From Absidia repens (taxonomy: Eukaryota; Mucoromycota; Mucoromycetes; Mucorales; Cunninghamellaceae), in the NCBI GenBank assembly GCA_002105175.1, contig MCGE01000013.1, positions 248,001 to 312,000 of the forward strand: a DNA stretch of 64,000 bases, read 5' to 3'. Both the position numbers and the translations under genes were made by a program. Under the pieces are notes generated by a model. That model was not told the origin of the DNA. It did not search any database and saw only the letters and a program-made list of their open reading frames with translations. The first letter of the stretch is position 1. Each line of letters begins with the position of its first letter. Of this stretch, positions 24,436 to 35,018 are shown piece by piece.

Positions 24436-25269
24436 TCAAAAGGAGGAGGGGTCATCATCATCATCTACTATACTAATAATATCACTGCTATCGTCTACCA
24501 TTGCATCGTGGCGGTCATCATCGATATCAATAGAAGTAGCTTCGTCGTAGGGTCTATATACATTTTGAATGTCCACTGAGGATGAAGAAGATGATAAGGA
24601 GTTTGTGGTGGTGATGTAGTGCTTGGTTTTGGTTGACATCCCGACCAAGATGGTTGCTGCTTCTAGTATTTGCACTTGCTGATGTTTGGTAAGCGGAAGT
24701 TTGCTGGTCAATTCCCATCCTTCAGAATGCTCCCACAAGTGTTTGTAGAGGCAACTGGGGTGCTTGTATATTTTCCCGCATTCATGGCATGAACGAAGAT
24801 CCACTTCAGAGGACATATTCGTATCGTGCGGTACCGTTCTATTGTCAGTCATTGGATGATATCGGTGTTGAGAATCCAGTAATGATGATGATGATGGATG
24901 ATAATGCCGCTGGTCAAGATCGTTGGGTGAATGGTGAATAGTCATGTTTTCATTATCACTACTAGAGTCATAAGATGTGGATAGAGTCGGGGCCGCTGGA
25001 GACGATGCGTAGAATGAATGGTCAATAGTATAATTTTGAGGCAAAGGAAGAGACTGGGACTCTTGAGCGTTAGTTGTTGCAACTTCCTTCATAGCATTGT
25101 CATAAGCAGAACCATCACTAAAGGAATCGGCAGCCACTTGAGAGCTTTTGTCATAATATGAGGAAGGAGGTGAAGGTAGACTGATGCTGGTGTCAGCTGC
25201 CAACGATAGAGGATAGTAAAAGGCAGAGTTGTCCATATGATGTTTCAATGCTTGTTGTGAGGATTGCAT
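24436..25269 (-). CDS. Single C2H2 zinc-finger protein
   Basis: One coding exon, 277 aa. It has a single C2H2 finger, CHECGKIYKHPSCLYKHLWEH (C-x2-C-x12-H-x3-H, about residues 160-180), followed by HSEGWELTSKLPL and TKHQQVQILEAATIL. This finger plus the KHQQVQ-leucine extension recurs in fungal nuclear proteins of unknown role. The N-terminus is Ser/Tyr/Pro-rich, and the C-terminus ends in an acidic Asp tract. A 5'UTR intron (about 25366-25294, donor gtaagt, acceptor cgtag) probably precedes the ATG. DNA binding is plausible but inferred; one finger alone usually binds weakly, so cofactor or dimer use is possible. Confidence 0.75.
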   Translation of the reverse strand: MQSSQQALKHHMDNSAFYYPLSLAADTSISLPSPPSSYYDKSSQVAADSFSDGSAYDNAMKEVATTNAQESQSLPLPQNYTIDHSFYASSPAAPTLSTSYDSSSDNENMTIHHSPNDLDQRHYHPSSSSLLDSQHRYHPMTDNRTVPHDTNMSSEVDLRSCHECGKIYKHPSCLYKHLWEHSEGWELTSKLPLTKHQQVQILEAATILVGMSTKTKHYITTTNSLSSSSSSVDIQNVYRPYDEATSIDIDDDRHDAMVDDSSDIISIVDDDDDPSSF

Positions 25270-25293
25270 GAGATAAGTATGTGGGTAATAATA

Positions 25294-25366
25294 CTACGAC
25301 AAAAAGAGGAATGAGTCTCATTATGGTATATGTAATTTTTTTTTTTTTTTTTTTTGGTGGACTTAC
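25294..25366 (-). other. Probable 5'UTR intron of zinc-finger gene
   Basis: On the minus strand a donor (aatt|gtaagt) is followed by an A-rich run (plus-strand T run at about 25335-25355) and an acceptor (gtcgtag) 24 nt before the ATG. No upstream in-frame ATG is seen, so it is read as untranslated. Confidence 0.5.
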
Positions 25367-25897
25367 AATTCTGAAGTTGGTTTAAATTGCAAACAAAAAT
25401 GCTGCGCTTACTGAAAGGATAGTATGACAAAGGAATGAAGCTTGTTTAAAAAAGAAATATAATATGAATATATAAAGTGGGAGAAAGAAAAAGAAGAAAG
25501 AAGAAGAATCAAAAGCCACCAAATTTTTACAGATACCCCCTTTTTGTGCCCCTTGGCCGAGGTCGGAAGTTTAATTTCTTTTGTTGAGTTTGACAATATC
25601 AAAAGACCACAGCGCATGATTTGCAAGTGCCAACGAGGTACAAATTATATGATATGTGGTATAAAAAAAAAAAAAAAAAAGATTATCGAATTGAAGGTGA
25701 TTTGTATTTTACTGATCATAGAGAATATATAAAGTGTAAATAAACAGCTAAAGTACATGGATTGCGAGGCAACAACAAAAAGTAAATGTAAGATGATTTG
25801 GTTTTATTGGTAACAGGAATTACAAATGAATATAATAAATATAGTCAATGCCAACGATATATACAAATAATTATCAGTAAAACTATTCTACACTAAT
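25367..25897. other. Intergenic region between zinc-finger and SNF2 genes
   Basis: AT-rich, with an A run at about 25662-25680 and no supported gene. It contains the zinc-finger promoter and the 3' end of the SNF2 gene. Confidence 0.5.
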
Positions 25898-28800
25898 CTA
25901 CATATGGGATATAAAAGCGCGCCTGTGTTGAAACCTTGCATTGCGTAGCTTTTCAATAGTCGCATGTTGTATGTCTCTCAAAGTTGCAGGAGTCAATTCA
26001 ACCCGATCGAGAGTACCACGGCTGTTGCAACCTAGATTTGACATCGGCCCATTGATTTCCACTTCCACCACTGACGATGCATGAGCTTGTAAGGCTTCCT
26101 TCAATACCGGATCATTAATTTTCTTCAGAGTTTTTCTTTTGATCCTGCGCGCAGGGTCTTCTTCTGGTGGACGATAATAATGTCGGAGTTCCTTTTCCAT
26201 CACAAGTTTGCTTAGTTTGTTGTCGATTACACGACTACCAAAAAAAAAAAAAAAAGAAGAAGATGGAAGTATGAGTTGTGCGAAATAAATACCTAGCCAA
26301 TATTCCCCCCCCTACTTTTTATTTTATTTTATTTTTTGTCTTTGGCGGTTTTCTTACTTTGATATGCCTTGTTTATGTGCGCCTTGTTTCAATATGATGG
26401 ATTCCACAGTTGAGTATGCCAATAGTCGATATATAAAGACACGTTTCGTTTGGCCAAATCTATATATACGACCAATACTTTGTTCATCATGAGACGGATT
26501 CCAGTCACTGTCTACAAGTATCATCCGACTTGCACCAGTAATATTTACACCTATGCCACCAGCCTAGAATACAAAAATTAAATTAGGTCGATATTAAGAA
26601 GATTAATCTCCTTGTATAAACTGATTTTGATTTTGGGAGGGAGGGAGTTACCTTGGCCGATAAAAGCATGATTTCACTAGATTCAAGGTCGTTGAAACGA
26701 TCAATGATGGGCTGTCTTTCCTATTAGAACCATATGACGAAAAACACGTCGCATAGTTAGTTATCCAAAGTCAATTTATTTCCATTATATTTTTGGCATC
26801 TCCAACACAACTTACCCCTTGTGGCGTTGATCCATCAATACGATCTATAACGAATCCATTCACAGATAATATTGTCTGGATGAAATCTAGAAATAAAATA
26901 AACCAATAAATGTCCATTTCTAAATAGTTCTTTCACGCCATTTCCTACTTACTCAACGAGACAATACTATGGGAGACAATCACCAACTTTTCCTTTTTGT
27001 CTTTGCATAGTCGGGATAGAGATAAAATCATGCGCATTTTGTGAGACTGATTCCAATTGTCAACATCTAATGATAACAATGAATGCATAAGAACCAAACT
27101 TTTCAAACCTGATAATTCTTTGTTGTTTGTTGTTGTTTTATTACCAGTATCATCAGCATAACCATAGTTTTTCCAATCGCGCATTTCTTTCTTGGCAAAT
27201 TTATTGACGGTGGCATATTCATCTTGATCGTTGACTTCAGCATCAGTATCTGTTAAAGAAGCTGTACCGTTTGAAGGATGGTTGTACAGGCCAGAATTTT
27301 TTGCATTTCTGATCAGTGCCTTGAGAAAAAGCAATGTCAGTATCAAAAGCAGTATATCATCAATACACGATTACTGGTTTCAGTATCTTACCTCTTTGAA
27401 TATAGATGGATGATTGCAGAGACATCTGAATAACATGATAGACAGCAGTATAGGAGTATGACAAGACCTGCACAATTCCAAAAGTTTCAGGTAAATATTG
27501 TATTGCATGGGCGTCAGTTGACATGAGATAAGGTATTCAGTTTTCCCAGGTAGCTCTTGGTTGAGGATTGAAGCATCTTTCCTAAATATACAGATAAAAT
27601 GAAAAACATTAGTATATAAGCTGGTACGCTATGGCATGATACTTTTTTCTTCTTCTTACCTTTGTATAATATCACCTGTCAGGAGTTGTAGATGTAGCAA
27701 TTTCAGCCGAGCTTGGTGCTTTTCATACATGCTAGAGTCAGCATAGATCGATTCAATCGGTTTTTTGAACTCCTTTTTAAAGTGTTGATCGTCGCCCAAA
27801 AGCCCAGGGTAAATAAACTCAATCATGCAGTAGTATTCAGCCAAGTTGTTTTGAAGGGGGTATCCAGTAAGACATATTCTTCTTGGTGTTTGAATCATGT
27901 TCACACATCTAGTCACCGAGGCCGTAGGCGTCTTGATTCGATGAGCCTCATCGAGAATCACTAAAGAGGGTTTCAAGAGCATATCTTCATAGTCCGCCTG
28001 CCGCACCGATGTAAGGAGACTTCGAAACTGATCATAGCTCATCAGCATAATTCCACCGTCGTTGTACCATTTTCGTATATACTGCACACGCCGATCTTCT
28101 TGGACACCGGCAAGTTCTAATTCGTTCGGCAATCCCATAATATATATATATATATATATGCATAATAATCATTTAGTAAATCAGTTTTCACCGAATTCTT
28201 TCCCACATTGATAGTTTTGTTTACCTGCGCTATTGAAGATATGAGATATATTTGATATAATATCAGGTGGTAGCCATTTGTCAAATTCATTTAGCCAGTT
28301 CGCCAAAGTAATCAGAGGAGCAATAATCAGTACCTTGTTGCCCTAGTTATGTAAATAAACAGTAAAAAAAGAATATATAAATAAGGCTAAAATAATTACA
28401 TCCTCCTATTTTATTTGCTTTACCAAAATATCACCTGGTATAGAAATGTTTCCTTTTTCGATTTCTTGAAATATAGTCGCTACCAAGACAATCACTTGAA
28501 TCGTTTTGCCTAAGCGAAGAAAAATAAAATTGAGTATGTTTGGTGTCACAAGCGAAATCTTGCAATACCCTTACCTAGCCCCATACAATGTGCCAAAACA
28601 CAGCCGTTCGCTTCGCCAATAACTTGCTTCCACATAAACCGAATCCCATTAATCTACACGAAAATAAAAAGAAGAGCAATCAGCCATACAAAACTTCGAA
28701 GTTCCATTGATTTTTTCTTTACCTGATGATTTTTGAGAAATTTCAGAAAGTGGGGATGAATATAGATAGGCTGTGAATCATTTGTCAGTGCATTGATAGC

Positions 28801-28978
28801 AACTTTCGGGACTTCCTTGTCTGTAGCACCTTGATTGTGGATGACGTTGGTATTGTTCATGGTTGGAGGATCTGCTTCCCAAGGGTTGCTGTCAGAGTCA
28901 TTTTCGTCGTTGGTAGAAGGTGTTAAATCTGGAGATATCGGTTCAAATGGTTGAAGTGATGGTGACGACGACGACGAC

Positions 28979-29057
<79 letters not shown>

Positions 29058-30687
29058 GTAGTGGTATATCAGTTGAGTGATCCATATTGTTTTCTGATGT
29101 GTTGTTTTCTGTTGCCGACATAACTGATCCTGTTGTTTTGGATTTGACTGCTGGTAGAGGATATGCTGCTGTTGAAGATGTCGTTGATGGTGTTGCTTTT
29201 GTTGGTTTTTCTGGTACTATTACTGACATTGTCGCTATTGTTGCCATTACCGTTGACGATCCTACTGACACTTCATTGGGTATATTGTTGTCGCTGTCGC
29301 TGTCGTCGTCAATAATAATCACACCGTTGTCCATACTGTTTGTCTCTATCACAGGCGATTTGGTGACCGTATCCGCTATCCTGGTGTTACGTATTGGTGT
29401 GTTTCCATGCTGTACGTCAATAAATTCTTCATCGTTTGTCGTTCCATAGGTATCATTAGCTGGTGATGATATAGAGTTCGATAATGCTGTAGTAGACGCA
29501 CCTTCTGATATGTCAAGTACCGATGATGGTGTGCTGACCTCGCTTATGTCCCTTTCCCAGTCGATATCATTGTCCATGTTTCCATCGCCCAATTCCTTGT
29601 TACCGTCGCCGTTACTTGTATCGCCTGGAATCATTTCCCTGTTGCAGCTGTCATGGTTGCCGTCATCGATAGTGTTTCCCTTCTTGCTGTCAATATCACC
29701 ACTATTGCTGTCATCCATATCAAGAAGTTTGTTGCTACCATTATCATTAGCGACATCCATGTTGCTGTTTCCACCACTACCATCACCATTGCTGCTGTCC
29801 GTCTCAACTTGATTGGTGCCATTGTCCTTATTTCTATCCATATGAACATGCATACTGTTGCTACCATCACCACCATCAATATTGTTGTTGCTATCTTCCT
29901 TTTTGCAACTGATCATCATTTCCATTTCATTGTTGTTATGGCCAATGGTGCTTGCGGTCTTGTCCCCTGATGACGATAAGGCTGTCTGAGACATTGACAC
30001 TGATGGAGAGCTAGCATTCGAAATCCAATTGTCGACTTCGACGTCATCTTCATCAATGATAATAGTGGGTGCTGTGATAGAGTTGTTGGTTGGTTCGCAT
30101 AGAGCTGGAGAGGGTGTCGATATCGGTGGTGTTTGTCGTCTGGAAGGTACATACGGGTAGCGTTCATGAGATGCCAAAGTGGCTGACGGTGTCACAAGAG
30201 TCAAGTCCTTTTTTGAGTAAAATTCATTCGCTGAAGGCAAAGGTGAAGCAGGGGCAGAAGAAGAAGAAGGAGCACCAATGGAAGACCTTGATGATGTGTT
30301 GTCTAGGATCCAAGACGGAAAAGGGATCTGATCAGACGTCCGATTGGTTGGTTTCAAGATAGATGGCCAAGGCAACAAGGTTTTGTCAGTGGAGTAACGA
30401 TCTTTTACAAAGTAAGATAAAGGAAGAATAGGTGGAATCAAATCAAATGGTTCATCTAGAAACGACGTATGAGGGGCCTTTTTGACTTGAGATTCTTGTT
30501 CCGATTCCGTTGATGACTGTGTTGAGGTAGGGGTGTTGGCGGTGTCGCTGGTTGATCCAAACAGTAGTTTGACTCGTTTTCGTTTTTTGCCCGTCGGATC
30601 GCGTGCACTTTGACTGCCGAGTTTTGGTGAGGAACTATTGGATTCTGTCGTAGTGCTAGACAGTATTTCTGGGGTCCGAGTGTCCAT
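25898..30687 (-). CDS. SNF2-family ATPase, ATRX/ARIP4 (RA​D54L2) type (11 exons)
   Basis: Exons 30687-28723, 28653-28575, 28509-28424, 28342-28225, 28116-27660, 27581-27392, 27319-26953, 26886-26816, 26720-26652, 26563-26358 and 26234-25898 give 1314 aa with all phases closing. Helicase motifs: I CVLAHCMGLGKT (about residue 680), Ia APLITLANWL, II DEAHRIK (about 805), III LTGYPLQNNLAEYYCM, V SAKAGGIGVNITG (about 1130), VI IGRIYRFGQTKRV. The AHCMGLGKT form and the NNLAEYYCM block point to the ATRX/ARIP4 branch and not to Snf2, ISWI or CHD. Such enzymes translocate on DNA and remodel chromatin. The first 650 residues are disordered, rich in Asn/Asp/Ser, with a serine run; no ADD or PHD finger is seen. 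Branch assignment is by pattern only. Confidence 0.9.
28962..29055 (-). repeat. TCA/TCG microsatellite coding for about 31 serines
   Basis: Plus strand (GAC)n then (GAT)n, about 31 units, inside exon 1 of the SNF2-type gene. On the coding strand it reads serine codons, a pure poly-Ser run. The near-uniform codon use suggests recent slippage expansion. Confidence 0.9.
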
Positions 30688-30847
30688 AGAATATAAAATA
30701 AAAATAAAAAGAAGAATAGGAGAAGTTGGGAAACACTAAAAAAAAAAAAAAAAAATTAAGCTGCGGTGATTTAATCTCGTTTACAAAAAGCAGCCAAGAG
30801 ATCATTTTTCATGATTCTTTTTTTTTTTTCAACAATAGTTTTCCAAA

Positions 30848-31330
30848 ATGCCACCTTCTTCACTTTCTCTATTTGTTTTATTATTATTATCATTACTTTC
30901 AGTTTCTGTTTTCAGTCAGCACACAACAAGTCCGCGATTTACCCCCCAACCCACTTCTTCTGGTATCGTTTGTATCCAAATGGTGTGTCCGTCTCCTGAC
31001 TCTTCGCAGCCGACATGCCCTTCTGACTGTTCTTCAGGATGTAAAGTGATTCCGGACCAATGCTGCCCTCAACTGACTGTGGCTGTTTGTCAAGACAACA
31101 ACGGCAGTACTTCAACCGACTCCCCGTCAGCTTCTGCTACTGGTGGAAGCCCTACCGCAACTGCCCAGTCTTCTTCACCGTCGTCAACCGTCGTTTCTTC
31201 TTCGCCTTCTTCAACCGCCGCTCCTTCTTCTTCTCCCTCTCCGAACACAAACGTCGGCACCGTTCTCCAGCCTTCTTTGGCCTGTATGTTAGGTTTCTCT
31301 ATCATAATACTGTCTCTTTTTAGCTATTAG
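30848..31330 (+). CDS. Small secreted Cys-rich, probably GPI-anchored protein
   Basis: A single exon of 160 aa. The N-terminus is a clear signal peptide (hydrophobic SLFVLLLLSLLSVSVFS, cleavage probably before QHTTS). The mature part has a compact domain with eight cysteines between about residues 40 and 85 (spacing includes PTCPSDCSSGC and DQCCPQ), then a Ser/Thr/Pro-rich stalk typical of heavily O-glycosylated wall proteins, and a C-terminal hydrophobic segment (SLACMLGFSIIILSLF) preceded by small residues, suggesting a GPI signal. It is not recognised as a named family; the Cys pattern loosely resembles small fungal wall or effector-like proteins. The ATG at 30848 sits at the start of the signal peptide. 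It is divergent from the SNF2-type gene, with only 160 bp between starts. Confidence 0.75.
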   Translation: MPPSSLSLFVLLLLSLLSVSVFSQHTTSPRFTPQPTSSGIVCIQMVCPSPDSSQPTCPSDCSSGCKVIPDQCCPQLTVAVCQDNNGSTSTDSPSASATGGSPTATAQSSSPSSTVVSSSPSSTAAPSSSPSPNTNVGTVLQPSLACMLGFSIIILSLFSY

Positions 31331-32520
31331 TTAGTTGTTGTTAGTTTATATCTACTCAAATAATTTTATTATTGAAATAAAATGACGATTGGGAACTTTA
31401 CTACCCGACCTATTTGTACTGTACACTGTCTTTGTCTCTATCGTTTGATGATGCAATGTTATCTTATATCACAATAGATATGCCCATATCGTGTCTAATA
31501 TTACAGTCAGGAATGTAGATAATATATGTGCTTTCACTCTTTATTTTTTGCCCGTCTCCTCCTGTATGCAATTGATCACCTGTTTCCATGTATATATTTC
31601 CATATTTATAAGTGTTGGACCTATCAATAGTTCAATTATTTGTATTTAGCCGCCTTCCAATCAATCAAATAACCTCAACATCGGAAATCCGTACCTAATG
31701 AATTATTTTCTCTGCTCCCACACTTTGAAAAAAACTCATTTTCTTTACATAGCACAATCATTAAATCACACAGTAGTAAATTTGAACTTATCCCTCTCAA
31801 TATCTACTTGCAAGGCGTCCCGCCCCTCCCCGCACCTATATACATTCCCTTCAAACACAGAGCTGAAGCTCAAATAATGCATGCATATCAGGTCGCTTAG
31901 ATCCTCTGACTATACCAATTTAACCCCAATTATTTTTATCAAGAGTAACTTCCAACAAGTCCATTTTATTATCGAATATATTATATATAACCACATATAT
32001 GAATAAGACAACACATAAATAATATAATACCTGGATCTTGTTTTGTACAGTATACATCCATACGAGTTTATCGCGACAGTCCAGTTCAATCCAACCTTTT
32101 GGCGTTCCATTTCTTGAATGATGTTTTTGGGAGTTACATGAGCATTTTCCATGTCTTTCAAAGCTTTGGTCAACCCTGTATCCGCAATCTTGCATATTTT
32201 CCATAGTGGTAAAGTATGATTAAACAAGCTGTCGTGTTTGTTGAAATACGTCGTCATTATGCTTGGAGGCAATTCAATAAGGTTGTTTCTGCCCATAGGT
32301 TCCATATGTTTAGGTACTACACCATGTAAAATAAATTGAGTGATATATGCTTGCCTAGTTATATTTGCTTTTTTGCAGTACTGAATCATTACCATCATTA
32401 AACAATGTTGGTACCCTCTAGTTGTATAATGCCATCAATGTGTTTGATTTTTCAAAATTTCCGATGATAGTGCCTTCATGTATCGATTGACTAGAAGACA
32501 ATGACAGATACGGTTTGTTG
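31331..32520. other. Gene-poor segment with a weak ORF
   Basis: Mostly AT-rich sequence with AATAAA motifs (for example attgaaataaaatg about 31372) that may end the secreted-protein gene. The only notable frame is 31910-32398 (-), listed separately. Confidence 0.5.
31910..32398 (-). CDS. Hypothetical ORF, possibly a degraded gene
   Basis: A 162-codon frame opens with ATG ATG GTA ATG. The first about 120 residues look protein-like (for example GRNNLIELPPSIMTTYFN and KIADTGLTKALKDMENA); after YKTRSR the composition turns AT-driven (YYIIYVLSYSYMWLYIIY). A donor-like site (ccag|gtatta) lies at that switch, so a downstream exon may exist, but I could not find one. No family recognised. It may be a remnant of a transposon or of a lineage-specific gene. 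Confidence 0.3.
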   Translation of the reverse strand: MMVMIQYCKKANITRQAYITQFILHGVVPKHMEPMGRNNLIELPPSIMTTYFNKHDSLFNHTLPLWKICKIADTGLTKALKDMENAHVTPKNIIQEMERQKVGLNWTVAINSYGCILYKTRSRYYIIYVLSYSYMWLYIIYSIIKWTCWKLLLIKIIGVKLV

Positions 32521-32539
32521 AATGAAAATCGCAAACCAA

Positions 32540-33290
32540 ATCCTCTGGGGAGGCACTCATGGTTTCAAACCCCGCCCACGTGAAACTTTATTTTCTCCAC
32601 TTTTATTTTTTCGCTCTCTCTCTTCCTTTCATTTTCTTTTTTCCCTTCACTTTTTATTCACCATTCAACTACTATGGGGCTATTTCGGGCTTAGACTAGA
32701 GTTAGGACTAGTTTATAAGCGTTTTCAGCTCAGGGATTACGAGATGCATGGGGAAACCCTTTCATTTTGGATTCAGGATTTGAGATCTCCATTAGTTAGC
32801 TTTTTAGATCCCCCCATTATCTTAGTTTAGTATTAGTTTGTCATATTTTGTATCTATAACTGAATAAAAATTGTCTCTTATTACATGATTTAATGAAAAA
32901 CGTCCCACTAGTATTTTCATTCTTACTACAATGAGATTTCTTTTATATGCTGCAATATAAGACCCCTGTCATGTCTTGTACAATATACTCTTTATTTTTT
33001 TATTTTTTTTACATAACCCCTTTTACCCTCAAACATATCTTGTACAATAACTCCTTGTTTTACCATTGTAATTTTATACTATTGTTGAAGACTTTTCAAA
33101 TCTCCAATCTTCAGATCTCCCACTAATCTACTACATGCCTTGAACTGTACAGTACTGTACAGTATTGCTGCTATACAATATGTCCTTTTTTCCCATCATC
33201 CCTTTATATTAATATATACCATATTATTCCAATAAAGTATTTTTTTATTACTCATTCTCTGAACCCTTATATAATGAACAAAGTCGTTTA
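32540..33290 (+). repeat. Dispersed repeat, copy 3 (long form)
   Basis: Starts near ccccgcccacgtgaaact (32570), then a pyrimidine-rich tract, ttcaccattcaact, the conserved core (32731-32790), ctgaataaaaa (32861), and a tail with degenerate subunits around gtcccactag (32903) and gatctcccactaat (33113). It contains a perfect 20-bp palindrome at 33144-33163. Confidence 0.8.
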
Positions 33291-34368
33291 TTAGCTATTT
33301 GTGAACCTTCTGTCAAACGCTTCTTTTTAGCCCACTGGTATCATACTTTTACCTCTATAGGCCCAGCGATTGGTTGTTGGTCCCAGATCATTGATATAAA
33401 ATATGCGCACCCTATTTTTACCCAATCAACCATATTGATAAAGCTATGGCGTATTGTGAGTATAATTGGCGCTATATAATTCCCTTTCCCTTTTTGAGCC
33501 CCAGTGACTGGTTGACTCTGGTTCCCTCATCTAAATAAACCAAAAATGGGCCACCCCTTCCCCCCCCCAGAACAGCCTTCGATATATAATATTATGATAT
33601 AACCTCTACTAGACTGGACAAACTGTAGATATACACAATCTACCATTTTTTATTTATGTCGCGTAAGGCGTTCAATCAAAAAAGATATACAAATTCTCCT
33701 CCTTCTCCCCCGCCCCTCCTGATGCTGGTTTCAAAAATCTGCCATGATAAAACATATAGCATAGAAAAAGGAAGTAATCATATAGATATAGCTAACGATC
33801 CGAAAAATATTAATGATTTATTAGAAAAAAAAGAGATGAAATGATAACATACAAAGGTTGCCTACCAAAGTGAAAAAATGCCAGAAAGGCGTTGATCATA
33901 ATGTCCTCACACTTGAATAAAATAGTCAAAAAAATAAAAACAAAAATCCTGGACACACACATAAATCCATAACATTTCAGTAGTAAGCTAGCAAATTTGT
34001 TGAAGTTCAAAACAAAAGAAGATATATATATATTTTTTATTGATGAGTGATAGCAAAATGCCAATAAAATGAGGAAAAACTTGTCAACAACAATGGCACA
34101 AACAAGAAGTAGCAAGCAATTTGTACTAAAACTAAAACTAAAACTATTGCTAAATCTAGAACGAACTACAGGATCACCATCTCCATTGAGTATAAATAAA
34201 AGGGAGGGAGGGAACCAAAACTAATGAGTCCCGTTGCCCAAACATCAAACGTCATTGATATGATAGTAGATTAGGGGGTAAGAGCTGCTGTCAACATCTA
34301 TACATAGACCGAAGCGAAAATCGAAGAGAATAGGTTGCTGTTACTAAGGGGTTGGTTTTTATGAGGCG
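33291..34368. other. Gene-poor segment
   Basis: AT-rich sequence with C-rich pockets (33560-33570). A 62-codon frame at 33656 has no support. No RNA gene recognised. Confidence 0.5.
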
Positions 34369-34535
34369 TTAGTAAGCGTCCTATCACAAACACAATTGCA
34401 AATACACGATCATTTTGAATATATAAAGCACCTACCTCCCAGTCCCGTAGTGCTGACTCGACTTCATTGGTGTTGACTTTTGCTTTTGTGGTTTCCACCC
34501 AGGTTGTCATCAAGCGTACTTTTCCGTCGGATAGT
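34369..34535 (-). CDS. Possible 3'-terminal exons of an unresolved gene
   Basis: On the minus strand an exon-like block (34535-34436) reads LSDGKVRLMTTWVETTKAKV and continues to VESALRDWE. It is followed by a good donor (gag|gtaggt) and an acceptor (gatag) that adds DAY and a stop (34380-34369). Upstream there is an acceptor (tgctag) and an intron-like stretch. A candidate upstream exon near 34700-34644 ends at caa|gtatgg, but no start codon can be placed in frame. Family unknown. It may also be an artefact of chance splice signals. Confidence 0.3.
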
Positions 34536-35018
34536 CTAGCATATCAAATCCCTAAGCTGAGTATGAGGACATTCGATAAGTGTGTCGAGGCGTTTTTTAT
34601 ATTAGATATTTTTCGGTTGTGGTGGCCATACTTGTGATTGAGGGCGGTGATGCATGAACATGTTGTGCAATAGCGTGATGGAGCAATGAGTGGTGAATAA
34701 AACAACTACCGGCAAATTATATATCTATATATGACTTGAGGCCTTTGTTTGTGTATATATAAGATGACAGAATCGAAACAAAGCCGGAAGAGTGATTGTG
34801 TCCAAAGAAGAATGAGAAGGTTGGTCGGTGGCAGAGCGTTTCGACTGTTGTTGGAGAAAGGAATTTGTTGATCGTCAGCGTAGATTATGTATAGCTTGTC
34901 ACGACAATAGGAATTGAATCCAATAAATGTTGATATTGAACGATTGGTAAAAAGAGAATAAGTTCATAGAAAGAAAGGGAGGAAATTGATGCCACTGAAT
35001 TTATTTTAACATCCGACT
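34536..35018. other. Region upstream of the partial gene
   Basis: May hold 5' exons or the promoter of the partial gene at 34.4 kb; it is otherwise AT-rich without a supported ORF. It ends at the stop codon of the anillin-like gene. Confidence 0.4.

Noticed and set aside
27965..28215. Exon 5 of the SNF2-type gene beginning at GLPNELELAG
   Set aside because: There is no AG acceptor before it in the (AT)n tract; the acceptor gaattag places the exon start at 28116 and closes the phase.
28920..29449. Plus-strand frames of poly-Met and Ile/Val-rich protein
   Set aside because: These are the complement of the serine-coding microsatellite and of disordered exon 1 of the SNF2-type gene.
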